A stretch of DNA of 64,000 nt from Borrelia sp. RT5S. Its GTDB lineage: Bacteria > Spirochaetota > Spirochaetia > Borreliales > Borreliaceae. Under the pieces are notes generated by a model that did no database searches, had not been told where the DNA came from, and saw only the letters and a program-made list of their open reading frames with translations. The DNA lies in NCBI RefSeq assembly GCF_021165755.1, contig NZ_CP088942.1, positions 1-64,000 of the forward strand. The letters are read 5' to 3'. Positions 8,892 to 17,169 of this stretch are shown one piece after another. Position 1 is the stretch's first letter; each line of letters begins with the position of its first letter. Position numbers and translations under genes: made by a program.

Positions 8892-10616
8892 TTATTTTAA
8901 ACCTTTGTATGCAGCATCCAACTCATCAATAGCCCTAGACAGCTCTCCGCCCTTCCTGCCATACAACCTGCTGGCTATCCTTTTGGCTTGATCTAAATTC
9001 CCCTTATTTTTAAGAAATACACCACTAACAGCCCAAGCAATGGTACTAATGTCTGTTTTATTAATCGCAGCACAAGCCCTTGCAACCTCAGCAAATTTTT
9101 GAGCTGCTTGGGCAAACTGCCCAGAAGATAGCGTAGAAGCTACAGCAGCAAAGGATTCAACATAAGCCACAATAGCACTATTTATGGCACTAATATAAGC
9201 ATTGGAAGCCTCTATGGCATGAGAAGCTCTCTCAGACGCTAAAGCGGCCCCCACAGCTTCACTAAGTCTACTAATAGCAATAGTTAAACCCTGATGCTTA
9301 TGATCCTTTATGATGTTTCCTAATCGCTTCAAGGAATCATACAAACCCCTATCATTCAATTTATCAAGTCCCCTTCTTATCTCGCTAGTATAACTACCAT
9401 TATTATCTTTAGAATAAGTTCTAATTATATTAGAAGCTCCAATGTAGTCATTATAAACATGCCTTAACATATTCTCATATTCTTCAACCTGACTAACTAA
9501 AATATTAAATTTACTCTTAACATCCTCTTGTGTTAATCCCCTATCCAAACTCTTATTAACAACACCAAGGTCAGGATGTCTATGTTCCTTTTCCCTGTTC
9601 GCATTATGCCTCATTTCATCACTATGCTGCATTCTACGTTGAGGCACTCTACTCTCGCTAGCTACCCCATTTGTAACTGAGCTACTACCATTTTGAGTCT
9701 CTTGAGCTAGTTTATCTTTACTAGATGCACTGCCTGCTCCAGTGTTGCTACTTGAAGTTACATTACTAACTTGTACATCTCTAACACTACTACCTGCTCC
9801 TCCCGAATTAGCACCACCACCTTGAGCTAGTTTATCTTTACCAACTACACTGTCTGCTCCACTATTGCTACTTGAAGCTACACTAATGCCTTGATTCCCT
9901 TTAACAACACCCACTCTGTCAGTTATAACACTGCTTTGGGAATCTTTAACATCGCCTTGTGCTGTCTTGTCTTCATTACCTGTGCTGCCATTTCTAGCAT
10001 TGCCACTTGAAGCCACACTACTACTTTGGAGCCCTTGGCCACCACCTGTGCTGTCAATGTTTTTTTGAGATCCCTGATCACTGCCTTGAACTAGTTTGTC
10101 TGCACCTCCTGAAACTCCTGTTCCAGAATTACTGCCTTGCAATAATTTATCATTGCCACCTACAGCACCAAGTCCAGTACTACTATTTGAAGCTACACTA
10201 CTTTGGGAACTTTGGGATTCTTGACCACTACCTGTGCTTCCAGCACTAGCGTTACCATCCTGAGCATCGCCTAGAGCCAGTTTATCTTTATCATTAGTTT
10301 CAACATCACCCTGAGCCAGCTTATCTTTATCATCTACAATGCCTGTTTTGGTATTGCTACTTGAATCTGCTACGTCACTGCTCTGAATACCTTGAACCTC
10401 GCCTTGAGCTAGTTTGTCTTTATCATTAGTTTCAACATCACCAACCTGGAATTCAAAACCATCTTTCAATAACTTATCTTTATCTTCTACGTTACTAAAT
10501 CCGTTGATATTTAAACCCGCTCTTCCTCGCTTTCTGTCAATTTCCCCCCAAAACTTGCATGATACAATAAAAGTCGAAAGCAAAAACATTAAAACAAAAA
10601 TATTACCTTTACTCAT
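8892..10616 (-). CDS. Repeat-rich lipoprotein with CspZ-like C-terminal domain
   Basis: A 574-residue lipoprotein; the leader ends in FIVSC with Cys at about 20. Residues 45-310 are a low-complexity Gly/Ser/Asn region built on about ten copies of a DKLAQG-type unit (variants DKLLQG, DKLVQG, DKTAQG). Residues about 360-574 form a helical domain related to the two genes that follow (11056-12048 and 12223-13332): VEEY..YNDYIGASNIIRTYS, an SSGQFAQAAQKFAEVAR helix and the end RAIDELDAAYKGL. That domain resembles, from memory, CspZ (BbCRASP-2) of B. burgdorferi, which binds complement factor H. The ribosome site GAGGAG precedes ATG 10616. The function as a complement or host-protein binder is inferred only. 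Confidence 0.8.
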   Translation of the reverse strand: MSKGNIFVLMFLLSTFIVSCKFWGEIDRKRGRAGLNINGFSNVEDKDKLLKDGFEFQVGDVETNDKDKLAQGEVQGIQSSDVADSSSNTKTGIVDDKDKLAQGDVETNDKDKLALGDAQDGNASAGSTGSGQESQSSQSSVASNSSTGLGAVGGNDKLLQGSNSGTGVSGGADKLVQGSDQGSQKNIDSTGGGQGLQSSSVASSGNARNGSTGNEDKTAQGDVKDSQSSVITDRVGVVKGNQGISVASSSNSGADSVVGKDKLAQGGGANSGGAGSSVRDVQVSNVTSSSNTGAGSASSKDKLAQETQNGSSSVTNGVASESRVPQRRMQHSDEMRHNANREKEHRHPDLGVVNKSLDRGLTQEDVKSKFNILVSQVEEYENMLRHVYNDYIGASNIIRTYSKDNNGSYTSEIRRGLDKLNDRGLYDSLKRLGNIIKDHKHQGLTIAISRLSEAVGAALASERASHAIEASNAYISAINSAIVAYVESFAAVASTLSSGQFAQAAQKFAEVARACAAINKTDISTIAWAVSGVFLKNKGNLDQAKRIASRLYGRKGGELSRAIDELDAAYKGLK

Positions 10617-11055
10617 ATCTTCTCCTCAATTTACTTATCAATTTGTCAAATGTATTAAGTACATTATAGTACCAAAATTAAAACATAACTAATATTAACA
10701 TACATTGTGTTATTATAATAACATGTTAATTATTAACCTGGTATAATTTAATACTTAAAACTATTAAATTATACCATTTACAAAATGAAACAGTATAAAC
10801 AAGAGATAGACTGCGTTTATAGCAAAGAAATAGAAATCATTATGACTCTTATTTCTTTGCTGTTCTACACGTTGCAAGGCTATATAACACAAAGCAGAAA
10901 ACTCTTTAAGCTGTCTAGGCAAACTAGCTAGACAACGAAGCAGACACCTGAACATGGAGTCAGGTTATGTACTAACAAAAGTTAAAAGGAATAAGAATTT
11001 CCTAGAAAGCCCTTATTCCTCTATAATTAAAATTACTTATATTATTTTACTCTAA
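10617..11055. other. Non-coding interval with two inverted repeats
   Basis: About 0.44 kb without a supported gene. It contains an exact 12-bp inverted repeat AGCAAAGAAATA (10821-10832) / 10850-10861 and a 9-bp hairpin AGGAATAAG (10987-10995) / CTTATTCCT (11012-11020). The second lies just past the stop of the minus-strand gene at 11056 and probably terminates it. Confidence 0.55.
10663..10668 (-). promoter_or_regulatory. -10 box of the repeat-rich lipoprotein gene
   Basis: A TATAAT hexamer on the minus strand lies 47 bp upstream of the ATG at 10616. No good -35 box is visible 16-18 bp further up. Confidence 0.45.
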
Positions 11056-12048
11056 TTATTCATTATCATCATCTTCCTTATCTTCTTCTTCAACGGGCAC
11101 AGCCTCCCTGTAAACACTCTCTAATTTATCAATAGCTGCAATAAATTCTGCGCCCTCTTTTCCCGTCTTAACAAAGCTTTTCAATCTCTCAAGGTCTTCC
11201 TTAGAAACTATAATATCAATAGCATAAATAATAATGGTAAATTCATCACCTTCATTTGCACCAGCATACTTCCTAGCGGCTCTGGCAAACTCACCAACGG
11301 CTTCCTTAAATTGACTAGAAGACATACCAGAGACCAGAGAAGTAAATGCATCAGCGTAGGCCAAACAAGCCATCTCCATGGTCTTAAGGATAGCACCCTC
11401 AACAGCCCTAACCTTTCTTAAATGCTCCAAATTTCTAGTCTTCCTCTCATCACTCACTTTTTTAGCCAATGAAAGATCATGCTTTTCTATTCGAGCATCA
11501 GCTTCTTTAGCTGCTTTTAAAACCCTTTCATACTCGGAAATCGCACCGTTTAAACTTCCAGAATCATGACCACTTGCTTGCTTTAACAAACTTGAAAGCT
11601 TTTGAAAATCTTTTTTAAGATCACTCTTCTCTAACTCCTCAAGCACCTTACTACGAGCATCGGAAGGAACCGTGCCGAAACATGCAGCATCATAATCTAA
11701 ACAATTAGCATAATTCATAATAGATCCAGAAAACTTTAGATACTTGTTATGAATAACCACCGATAAATCCAATACGTACGGCTCGGTCTTTTCAATAAAA
11801 TCCTTAACTCTTTTAGAGTCTTCTACAGTTAATCTAGTAATCGGTTTCACTTCGCCAGCATCATCACCAACAGTTTCAGTTTTACCGCCTTCATCGACTG
11901 CACCACCACCCACAACGCTTCCACCCCTAGTACTAGTCTTATTTAAAGACACATCAGCTTGACTTGCATCCCTACCTTTCCAAAATTCACAAGACACAAC
12001 AAACACTGACATCAAAAGCACCAAAGTACAGACACCACTCCTATTCAT
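11056..12048 (-). CDS. CspZ-like lipoprotein paralogue
   Basis: A 330-residue lipoprotein; the leader ends in VFVVSC (Cys about 20). After a short Gly/Thr-rich linker, residues about 72-320 form a helical domain paralogous to the next gene: the order K-x-FI-x-x-T (start), a YxNCLDYDAACFGTVPSD segment with two Cys, an SSSQFKEAVGEFARAARKYAG helix and AAIDKLESVYREA at the end. The C-terminus is a Glu/Asp tail. AGGAG lies before ATG 12048. From memory the domain recalls CspZ/BbCRASP-2; binding of factor H is not shown by sequence. Confidence 0.8.
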   Translation of the reverse strand: MNRSGVCTLVLLMSVFVVSCEFWKGRDASQADVSLNKTSTRGGSVVGGGAVDEGGKTETVGDDAGEVKPITRLTVEDSKRVKDFIEKTEPYVLDLSVVIHNKYLKFSGSIMNYANCLDYDAACFGTVPSDARSKVLEELEKSDLKKDFQKLSSLLKQASGHDSGSLNGAISEYERVLKAAKEADARIEKHDLSLAKKVSDERKTRNLEHLRKVRAVEGAILKTMEMACLAYADAFTSLVSGMSSSQFKEAVGEFARAARKYAGANEGDEFTIIIYAIDIIVSKEDLERLKSFVKTGKEGAEFIAAIDKLESVYREAVPVEEEDKEDDDNE

Positions 12049-12222
12049 ATCCTCTCCTTGCGTATCATATATACATCAAATGCGCACAGAATACTAACAA
12101 TACAATAATCATTTACTGAAAATTTGGAAAAACATGGATAACAGCCGTCTGTTAATAAAAGGCAAGGAACAAGAAATCCCTAAAGACTCTTATCCCTCTA
12201 CTTACTAAATTTTATTTAAGTA

Positions 12223-13332
12223 TTACTTTTTAACATTTGGTACAGCATCTGGCCTGGATGCCTTATAAGCACTCTCTAGCTTCTCAATAGCAGCAACAAA
12301 TTCCTTTCCCCCCGGTCCATACTCGGCATAACTCTTTTGAGAATTAAGATTTTTATCATTAACCATAACAGAAATAACTTCAGTAATAATGGTAAATCGA
12401 GCATCTTTAGCCACACCAGCATATTCCCTTGCAGCTTCAGTAAATTCTTTAACAGCTTCCTTAAATTGATTAGAAGACACGCCAGCAACCGAATGAGCAA
12501 ATGCATTAGCATAGTCCAAGCTAGCTTGCCTCATGGCATCAAGAGTAGCCTCTTCAGTAGCACTTACCTTTCTGAGGTATCCTATGTTTCTACTTCTTGT
12601 CTCACCATCTGCCTTATTAAAATCAAAATAGTCATCTTGTTTCTCTATTTTAGTATTAGCATCTTGAGCTTCTTTTAAAACCTCTTCATACTTAGCAATT
12701 GCTTTAGTCAAATCTTTAGGCTCATAACCATTTGCGTCCCTTAGCATATTTGCAAGATTCTTAAACTTCTCTTCAAACTTATTATCAACTAGCTTAGTAA
12801 GCCCTTCTTTACGCTCATCGGAAGGCCCCTTAGTAAAACAACTAGAACGATAATCTGAACAACCAGAATAAGTCCCAATCTTACCATAAGGCACAGCATA
12901 CGCATTACTAATAGTGTATGATAAATCCCCAGGATATGTTTTAGTATTTTTAATAAAATCCTTAAGCTTCCCCATATCATCTTCAGTTAGCTTGGTATTA
13001 AGGTTTTCTACCACAGCTCCCTTACCACCAGCTTGATTACCAATCATGCCACCATTTCCGAGGTTGTTTCCTCCATCTGCGTTACCGCCCACAGGATTAA
13101 CACCTCCAGCCAACTCCGCACCCGCATTATCCAAAGGATTAACACCCCCAGACACTTCTGCGCCCGCATTACTATCTAAAAGCTTCACGCCTCCAGCAAA
13201 GTCAACTCTACCCACATCAACATTCGCCTCAGCATCTCCTTTAGCTTTCTTTGCACCAAAGCCTCCCCAAAATTCACATGACATAACAAATATCGACATT
13301 AAAATTAAAACACACATACTAATTTTATTCAT
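12223..13332 (-). CDS. CspZ-like lipoprotein paralogue
   Basis: A 369-residue lipoprotein; the leader ends in IFVMSC (Cys about 19). Residues 25-110 are a Gly/Asn/Ala linker with repeated GGVNP(L/V) units. Residues about 117-360 are the helical domain: LKDFIKNTKTYPGDLSYTI, then YGKIGTYSGCSDYRSSCF with two Cys, then SSNQFKEAVKEFTEAAREYAG and AAIEKLESAYKA. The LKDFIKNTKTY...IGTYS pattern matches in spacing the start of B. burgdorferi CspZ as I remember it. It is adjacent to its paralogue at 11056 in tandem, with its own promoter. Confidence 0.8.
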   Translation of the reverse strand: MNKISMCVLILMSIFVMSCEFWGGFGAKKAKGDAEANVDVGRVDFAGGVKLLDSNAGAEVSGGVNPLDNAGAELAGGVNPVGGNADGGNNLGNGGMIGNQAGGKGAVVENLNTKLTEDDMGKLKDFIKNTKTYPGDLSYTISNAYAVPYGKIGTYSGCSDYRSSCFTKGPSDERKEGLTKLVDNKFEEKFKNLANMLRDANGYEPKDLTKAIAKYEEVLKEAQDANTKIEKQDDYFDFNKADGETRSRNIGYLRKVSATEEATLDAMRQASLDYANAFAHSVAGVSSNQFKEAVKEFTEAAREYAGVAKDARFTIITEVISVMVNDKNLNSQKSYAEYGPGGKEFVAAIEKLESAYKASRPDAVPNVKK

Positions 13333-13353
13333 TCTTCTCTCCTAATTTCGCAT

Positions 13354-13382
13354 ATTATAATGCGTAGTTCATGGTACACCAA
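13354..13382 (-). promoter_or_regulatory. Promoter of the CspZ-like gene at 12223
   Basis: On the minus strand, TTGGTG (13382-13377), a 17-bp spacer and TATAAT (13359-13354) precede the start codon at 13332 by about 20 bp, giving a short leader with AGGAG. Confidence 0.6.
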
Positions 13383-13622
13383 ATATGTTCGTAACATTAT
13401 AATATAATACTCATTATATTTCAATATATAATACACATTTCCTTAAGAATTTTTGTACAAAGACCTGTGGGTTTTAATTGTAAAATAAGAATCTTTAAGG
13501 ACTTCTAGGATGTGCTTTTGCAGTCTTTACTTAAGCAAAGTCTTCTCTGGATTGGTAAAACCCCACGTCCAGCGTATTAATTGCGTAAATTTAGATATTT
13601 ATTCGCAGTATGTTTCGTTAAT

Positions 13623-15026
13623 TTAAGGAGCACTCTGTGCGTATTTTATTCTAAAATCGTTATCTTTAAGTTCTTTTATTGCTTGATTCATCAACTCTTG
13701 AAGAGTCTCATACATCTTCTTTAAAGAGAGCTTCGAACTTGTTAAATGCTGAAATACATGATGCAATCTGTCGCACAAAGCATCCAACTTCATCTTATCG
13801 TCCTCGCTTAAAGATTCCAATTGCTGTGCAATCTTTTCCTTTGTTATCTTTTCAGAAGTAGCGCCACCAATCCCTTTAACCAATGCACTCGATATTAGCT
13901 GCTTCAACTTCTTTACCGTCTTGTGCAACTTATCCTTACTCAACAAGATAAATCTATCACCAACGCTCTGTAAAGATATATCTTTGTCTCTTAAAAGAAG
14001 TTCACATATCCTTAACGTATGCATCTCATCCTCACTTAGATGCTCTTTAAGTTTTTCACTCCAAGTACTCTCATCTGAATCAAGTAATCCTCCCTTATTC
14101 ATCAAGACAAGCTCATTATTGATGTTTTTAATAAAAGACTCAGAACAAGCCTTAATCTTGTCCAAAACTTCATTGTTAGGTTTTCTGTCATAAATTTTAG
14201 TTTGATAAAATGCGTATGATAAATCCGACTCTAAATCATAAAGAATATCTTCTCTATCTCCCTCTCCACTGTATTTATCAACAGCTTCTCTTGCATGCTT
14301 TATTTGAGTAAGCATATCTTGAGTGCCCCGCTCTCCTATGCTTGCTAGAAACCCAAGGACGAGCTCTTCACTGTAAGCGTACCTTTGAACATCTTCCTCA
14401 TAAATAGCCGCATGCGAACCACCAAGTCTTGCCTTGTAGCGCTCGTCTTGCAAAACACCCTTTAAATATTCCAATGTTTCCTTGTGGCTAGCACCCATAC
14501 GATTAAGCCAATCAACCTTGATCTCATCCTGCTTCTCTTCCTTGCCCGCACCCAAAGAGTCACTATCATCTTCCACAAGCACTTCTTCGCCTAGCAATAC
14601 AACCCCATCAGCATCGATTACAGAATCTAAAGACCCCGCCTCAGCTACTGGTGAATCGACCTTCACAGGAGCTCCTGGAAGCAAAGAGTCACCCTTTACG
14701 GGAATAGCCTCGATTACCGAGGGTACTTCCTTCTTAATATCAGCCTTCTCATCCAAATCAAGGACATCCTTATCCCCCCCCACACCAGCTACCCCAGGCT
14801 TTTTAACTGCCGCACCAGCATCCGAAGTTACTTCCCTACCAGACCTTGGACGATCCTCCGCAAGTTCACTACTAGCCTTCTTATCACCCAGATCCAGCAA
14901 GTCCTTTCTCAAGCCCACATCAAAATTGTAGTTATCGCAGGAGAGTATCATAAGGACAGCGAAGAGCACAACAGCTCTTCTTAAGCCCAAAAAACCAAAC
15001 ACACAACGACTATAGCAATAACCCAT
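13623..15026 (-). CDS. Lipoprotein, unknown function
   Basis: A 467-residue protein from ATG 15026. An open frame extends 21 codons further upstream, but a TATAAT box lies inside that extension at 15059-15054, and GGAAG precedes ATG 15026, so the shorter start is preferred. The leader is unusual: an Arg/Cys-containing start, then AVVLFAVLMILSC with the lipobox Cys about residue 29. Residues 45-175 are an acidic low-complexity linker. The C-terminal 280 residues are helical with a segment (LEYLKGVLQD... SEELVLGFLASIGERGT) similar to the lipoprotein at 24183. Function unknown. Confidence 0.7.
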   Translation of the reverse strand: MGYCYSRCVFGFLGLRRAVVLFAVLMILSCDNYNFDVGLRKDLLDLGDKKASSELAEDRPRSGREVTSDAGAAVKKPGVAGVGGDKDVLDLDEKADIKKEVPSVIEAIPVKGDSLLPGAPVKVDSPVAEAGSLDSVIDADGVVLLGEEVLVEDDSDSLGAGKEEKQDEIKVDWLNRMGASHKETLEYLKGVLQDERYKARLGGSHAAIYEEDVQRYAYSEELVLGFLASIGERGTQDMLTQIKHAREAVDKYSGEGDREDILYDLESDLSYAFYQTKIYDRKPNNEVLDKIKACSESFIKNINNELVLMNKGGLLDSDESTWSEKLKEHLSEDEMHTLRICELLLRDKDISLQSVGDRFILLSKDKLHKTVKKLKQLISSALVKGIGGATSEKITKEKIAQQLESLSEDDKMKLDALCDRLHHVFQHLTSSKLSLKKMYETLQELMNQAIKELKDNDFRIKYAQSAP

Positions 15027-15053
15027 ACTTCTTCCAACTTCTATTGAAGGGAG

Positions 15054-15059
15054 ATTATA
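15054..15059 (-). promoter_or_regulatory. -10 box deciding the start of the 13.6-kb lipoprotein gene
   Basis: TATAAT on the minus strand, 28 bp upstream of ATG 15026. A -35-like TGGACT lies 17 bp further up. Transcription from here would start inside the longer open frame and exclude its upstream start codons. Confidence 0.5.
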
Positions 15060-15192
15060 CCGCATTTTCATGTTTAAGTCCAGGGACAAGATTCAAGCCC
15101 CCCCAAACCCAAGAGCCCATATCAACAGCATAACCTTTCCATGTCAAACAATTTAGAAAAGACACAAAACCCCGTCAACAGTTGAGAGACCT

Positions 15193-15954
15193 TTAAGAAG
15201 AAAGCTTATTCTCAACTAACGAAGATGCACTGCTTATATCCCAAGCCGCACTCCTTAACATCCCTAAAGCTCCTTTAAACTTTTCAGGAGCTGAGTCTAA
15301 GGCATCTCTTAGCTCATTAAAAACACCTCCATGAAACGACGAACTTACATTACCCATAAGACTTTTCATACATTCTTTGGTTCCTTCCTTTTGTGCACGC
15401 CCGCCCCCCCTACTTTCAGTAATACTATTCATACAAGAACCTGCATCACCATTAAACGCGCTTACTGCTTTCTTAGCATCTTCTCTTGAACCACTACTGT
15501 CAACTATCCCTGACAGCTTGTCCACCAAAGACACTCTTTTTAATGCATCCTGCAAGTTACCCACCACTGGATTTACAACATCACCAGTGTAACCTGCACC
15601 TACCAATGTCTTAAACGCCAACTCAAACTTCTCTGCTGACTCTTTAATTTCCTTAATCAGCTCAGAAGTTTTCTTCTCATTTCCCCTATTCCCCCTAGCA
15701 TCTTCTACAGTCTTTTTAGCATCATCAGCCACTTTCTTCGCAATCTCGTCAAGTTCTTCTTTGCTTAAAGTTTTAACTTCCTCTACTCCCTTTCCTGTAG
15801 CCTTGCTTACTTCCTCTGCTGCCTTTTCTGCTACAACCACTGAATCCTCTTTAACTACCTTTACCTTAATCTCGACCTCAGCCTCAGCCTTATACCACCA
15901 CTTACAACTCACAAACAACATTAATACCAAAATACCTGTCAATTTTAGATACAT
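15193..15954 (-). CDS. Lipoprotein with helical mature region, unknown
   Basis: A 253-residue lipoprotein. ATG 15954 is chosen because GGAGGGG lies about 8 bases upstream; the frame is open further but without a ribosome site. The leader (MYLKLTGILVLMLFVSC) has its lipobox Cys at 17. Residues 25-100 are Lys/Glu/Val-rich and probably coiled. The rest contains two Cys (residues about 175 and 195) that may pair. I do not recognise the family. Confidence 0.7.
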   Translation of the reverse strand: MYLKLTGILVLMLFVSCKWWYKAEAEVEIKVKVVKEDSVVVAEKAAEEVSKATGKGVEEVKTLSKEELDEIAKKVADDAKKTVEDARGNRGNEKKTSELIKEIKESAEKFELAFKTLVGAGYTGDVVNPVVGNLQDALKRVSLVDKLSGIVDSSGSREDAKKAVSAFNGDAGSCMNSITESRGGGRAQKEGTKECMKSLMGNVSSSFHGGVFNELRDALDSAPEKFKGALGMLRSAAWDISSASSLVENKLSS

Positions 15955-16188
15955 CGCAATACCCCTCCTCTTCGCTAAGGATACTTCATAACTAGCAATA
16001 AACAACTTAGTAGCAACGACTTAGCGATAAGCGACTTAAGAAGAACGACAAAAGATCAAAATTAGTGGAGGTCTTTTAAATTTTTAGTACTAAACTCGGC
16101 AAAGGGGCTTTAGTTCCTTTTAAGCCCCAAACAACCCATAGGGGTATAAATAAAGACAGGGTATGAAGTTATTTTAAATATTTAAGTT

Positions 16189-17160
16189 TTAAGCAAAGTC
16201 GTCATCTTGCAAAACCTCAACTCTCATGGGCTTAATGTACCCATTGCCCTTGGTAGAAAAAAAATCGTGTGTTTTAGTGTGAGTACGCAACCCATTTAAG
16301 ACTAAAGGATTAACATCAACATCTTTAATATTAAAGATAGGATCAAACCCTAAATTCATTAAAGCCTTATCGGCATTGTAGCGCACAAAAACATCCACAG
16401 GCCCCTCAAGTCCAATAGAAGAATATAGCTCTTTAGTGTATGCATGCTCTAGGCTATAAAGTCTTTCCAGTATGGAAAGTACCTCTTTTTGAGCAAGCTC
16501 CTGCTCTCGATTAGTCATTTTGTTAAACTCTTCCTGTGCTAGAAGCCCAACAAATACACCATGCACAGATTCATCTCTTAATATTAAATTAATAATCTCA
16601 CCGCTATTTATCATCTTACCCTGACCTGCAAGATACAAAGGATAAAAAAAGCCTGAATAAAACAAAAATGTTTCAAGAAATACAGAAGTACACAAAGCCT
16701 TATATAGACTCATCCTGTCGTAAATGTTGTTATATCTGGTCAAGATCAAGTCTAGTTTATCTTGAAAATTTCTATAGTTCCTAACCCAACTGAATATATT
16801 GTCTATTCTGTCTATGTTTGACAGACTTGAAAATATGCTACTATAGCTTTTTGCATGCATGTGCTCCATAGCACCCATAAATCCGAGTACAGGTTTATAG
16901 TCCAGATTATCTATTGCTAGAGCTATTCTTGGCATGCCAACAGAACCCTGTTCTGTATCAAGCAAGGTAAGGCCCCCTAATACCTTCTCATAAACATCTC
17001 TTTCCTCTGGCGCTAGGGTTTGCCAAACAAGTTTATCTCCCGAAATTGGAATCTCTTCGTCTACCCAAAACTGCCTTATGTTTTGATCCCAAAACATCTT
17101 TGTATATCCATTATTAAGCCTATTCCAATTTATAGCCTCCCGATTACCATAATCTCTCAT
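16189..17160 (-). CDS. nrdF: Class Ib ribonucleotide reductase beta subunit
   Basis: A 323-residue radical-generating subunit of ribonucleotide reductase, which makes dNDPs from NDPs with NrdE. Metal ligands and the tyrosyl radical site are visible by the family pattern: Asp68 (LLDTEQG), Glu99 and His102 (EHMH), the radical Tyr106 (HAKSYSSIF), and a later DESVHG motif with ExxH. Length is normal for NrdF. GGGGG precedes ATG 17160, 9 bp after the nrdE stop, so it is the last gene of the thyX-nrdI-nrdE-nrdF operon. Since Borrelia uses manganese rather than iron, a Mn2-Tyr cofactor activated by NrdI is the likely form (inference from family knowledge). Confidence 0.97.
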   Translation of the reverse strand: MRDYGNREAINWNRLNNGYTKMFWDQNIRQFWVDEEIPISGDKLVWQTLAPEERDVYEKVLGGLTLLDTEQGSVGMPRIALAIDNLDYKPVLGFMGAMEHMHAKSYSSIFSSLSNIDRIDNIFSWVRNYRNFQDKLDLILTRYNNIYDRMSLYKALCTSVFLETFLFYSGFFYPLYLAGQGKMINSGEIINLILRDESVHGVFVGLLAQEEFNKMTNREQELAQKEVLSILERLYSLEHAYTKELYSSIGLEGPVDVFVRYNADKALMNLGFDPIFNIKDVDVNPLVLNGLRTHTKTHDFFSTKGNGYIKPMRVEVLQDDDFA

Positions 17161-17169
17161 AAATACCCC

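Noticed and set aside
10764-10955. 63-codon Cys/Leu-rich frame between lipoprotein genes
   Set aside because: No ribosome site; it spans a 12-bp inverted repeat, and nothing similar is seen elsewhere in the window.
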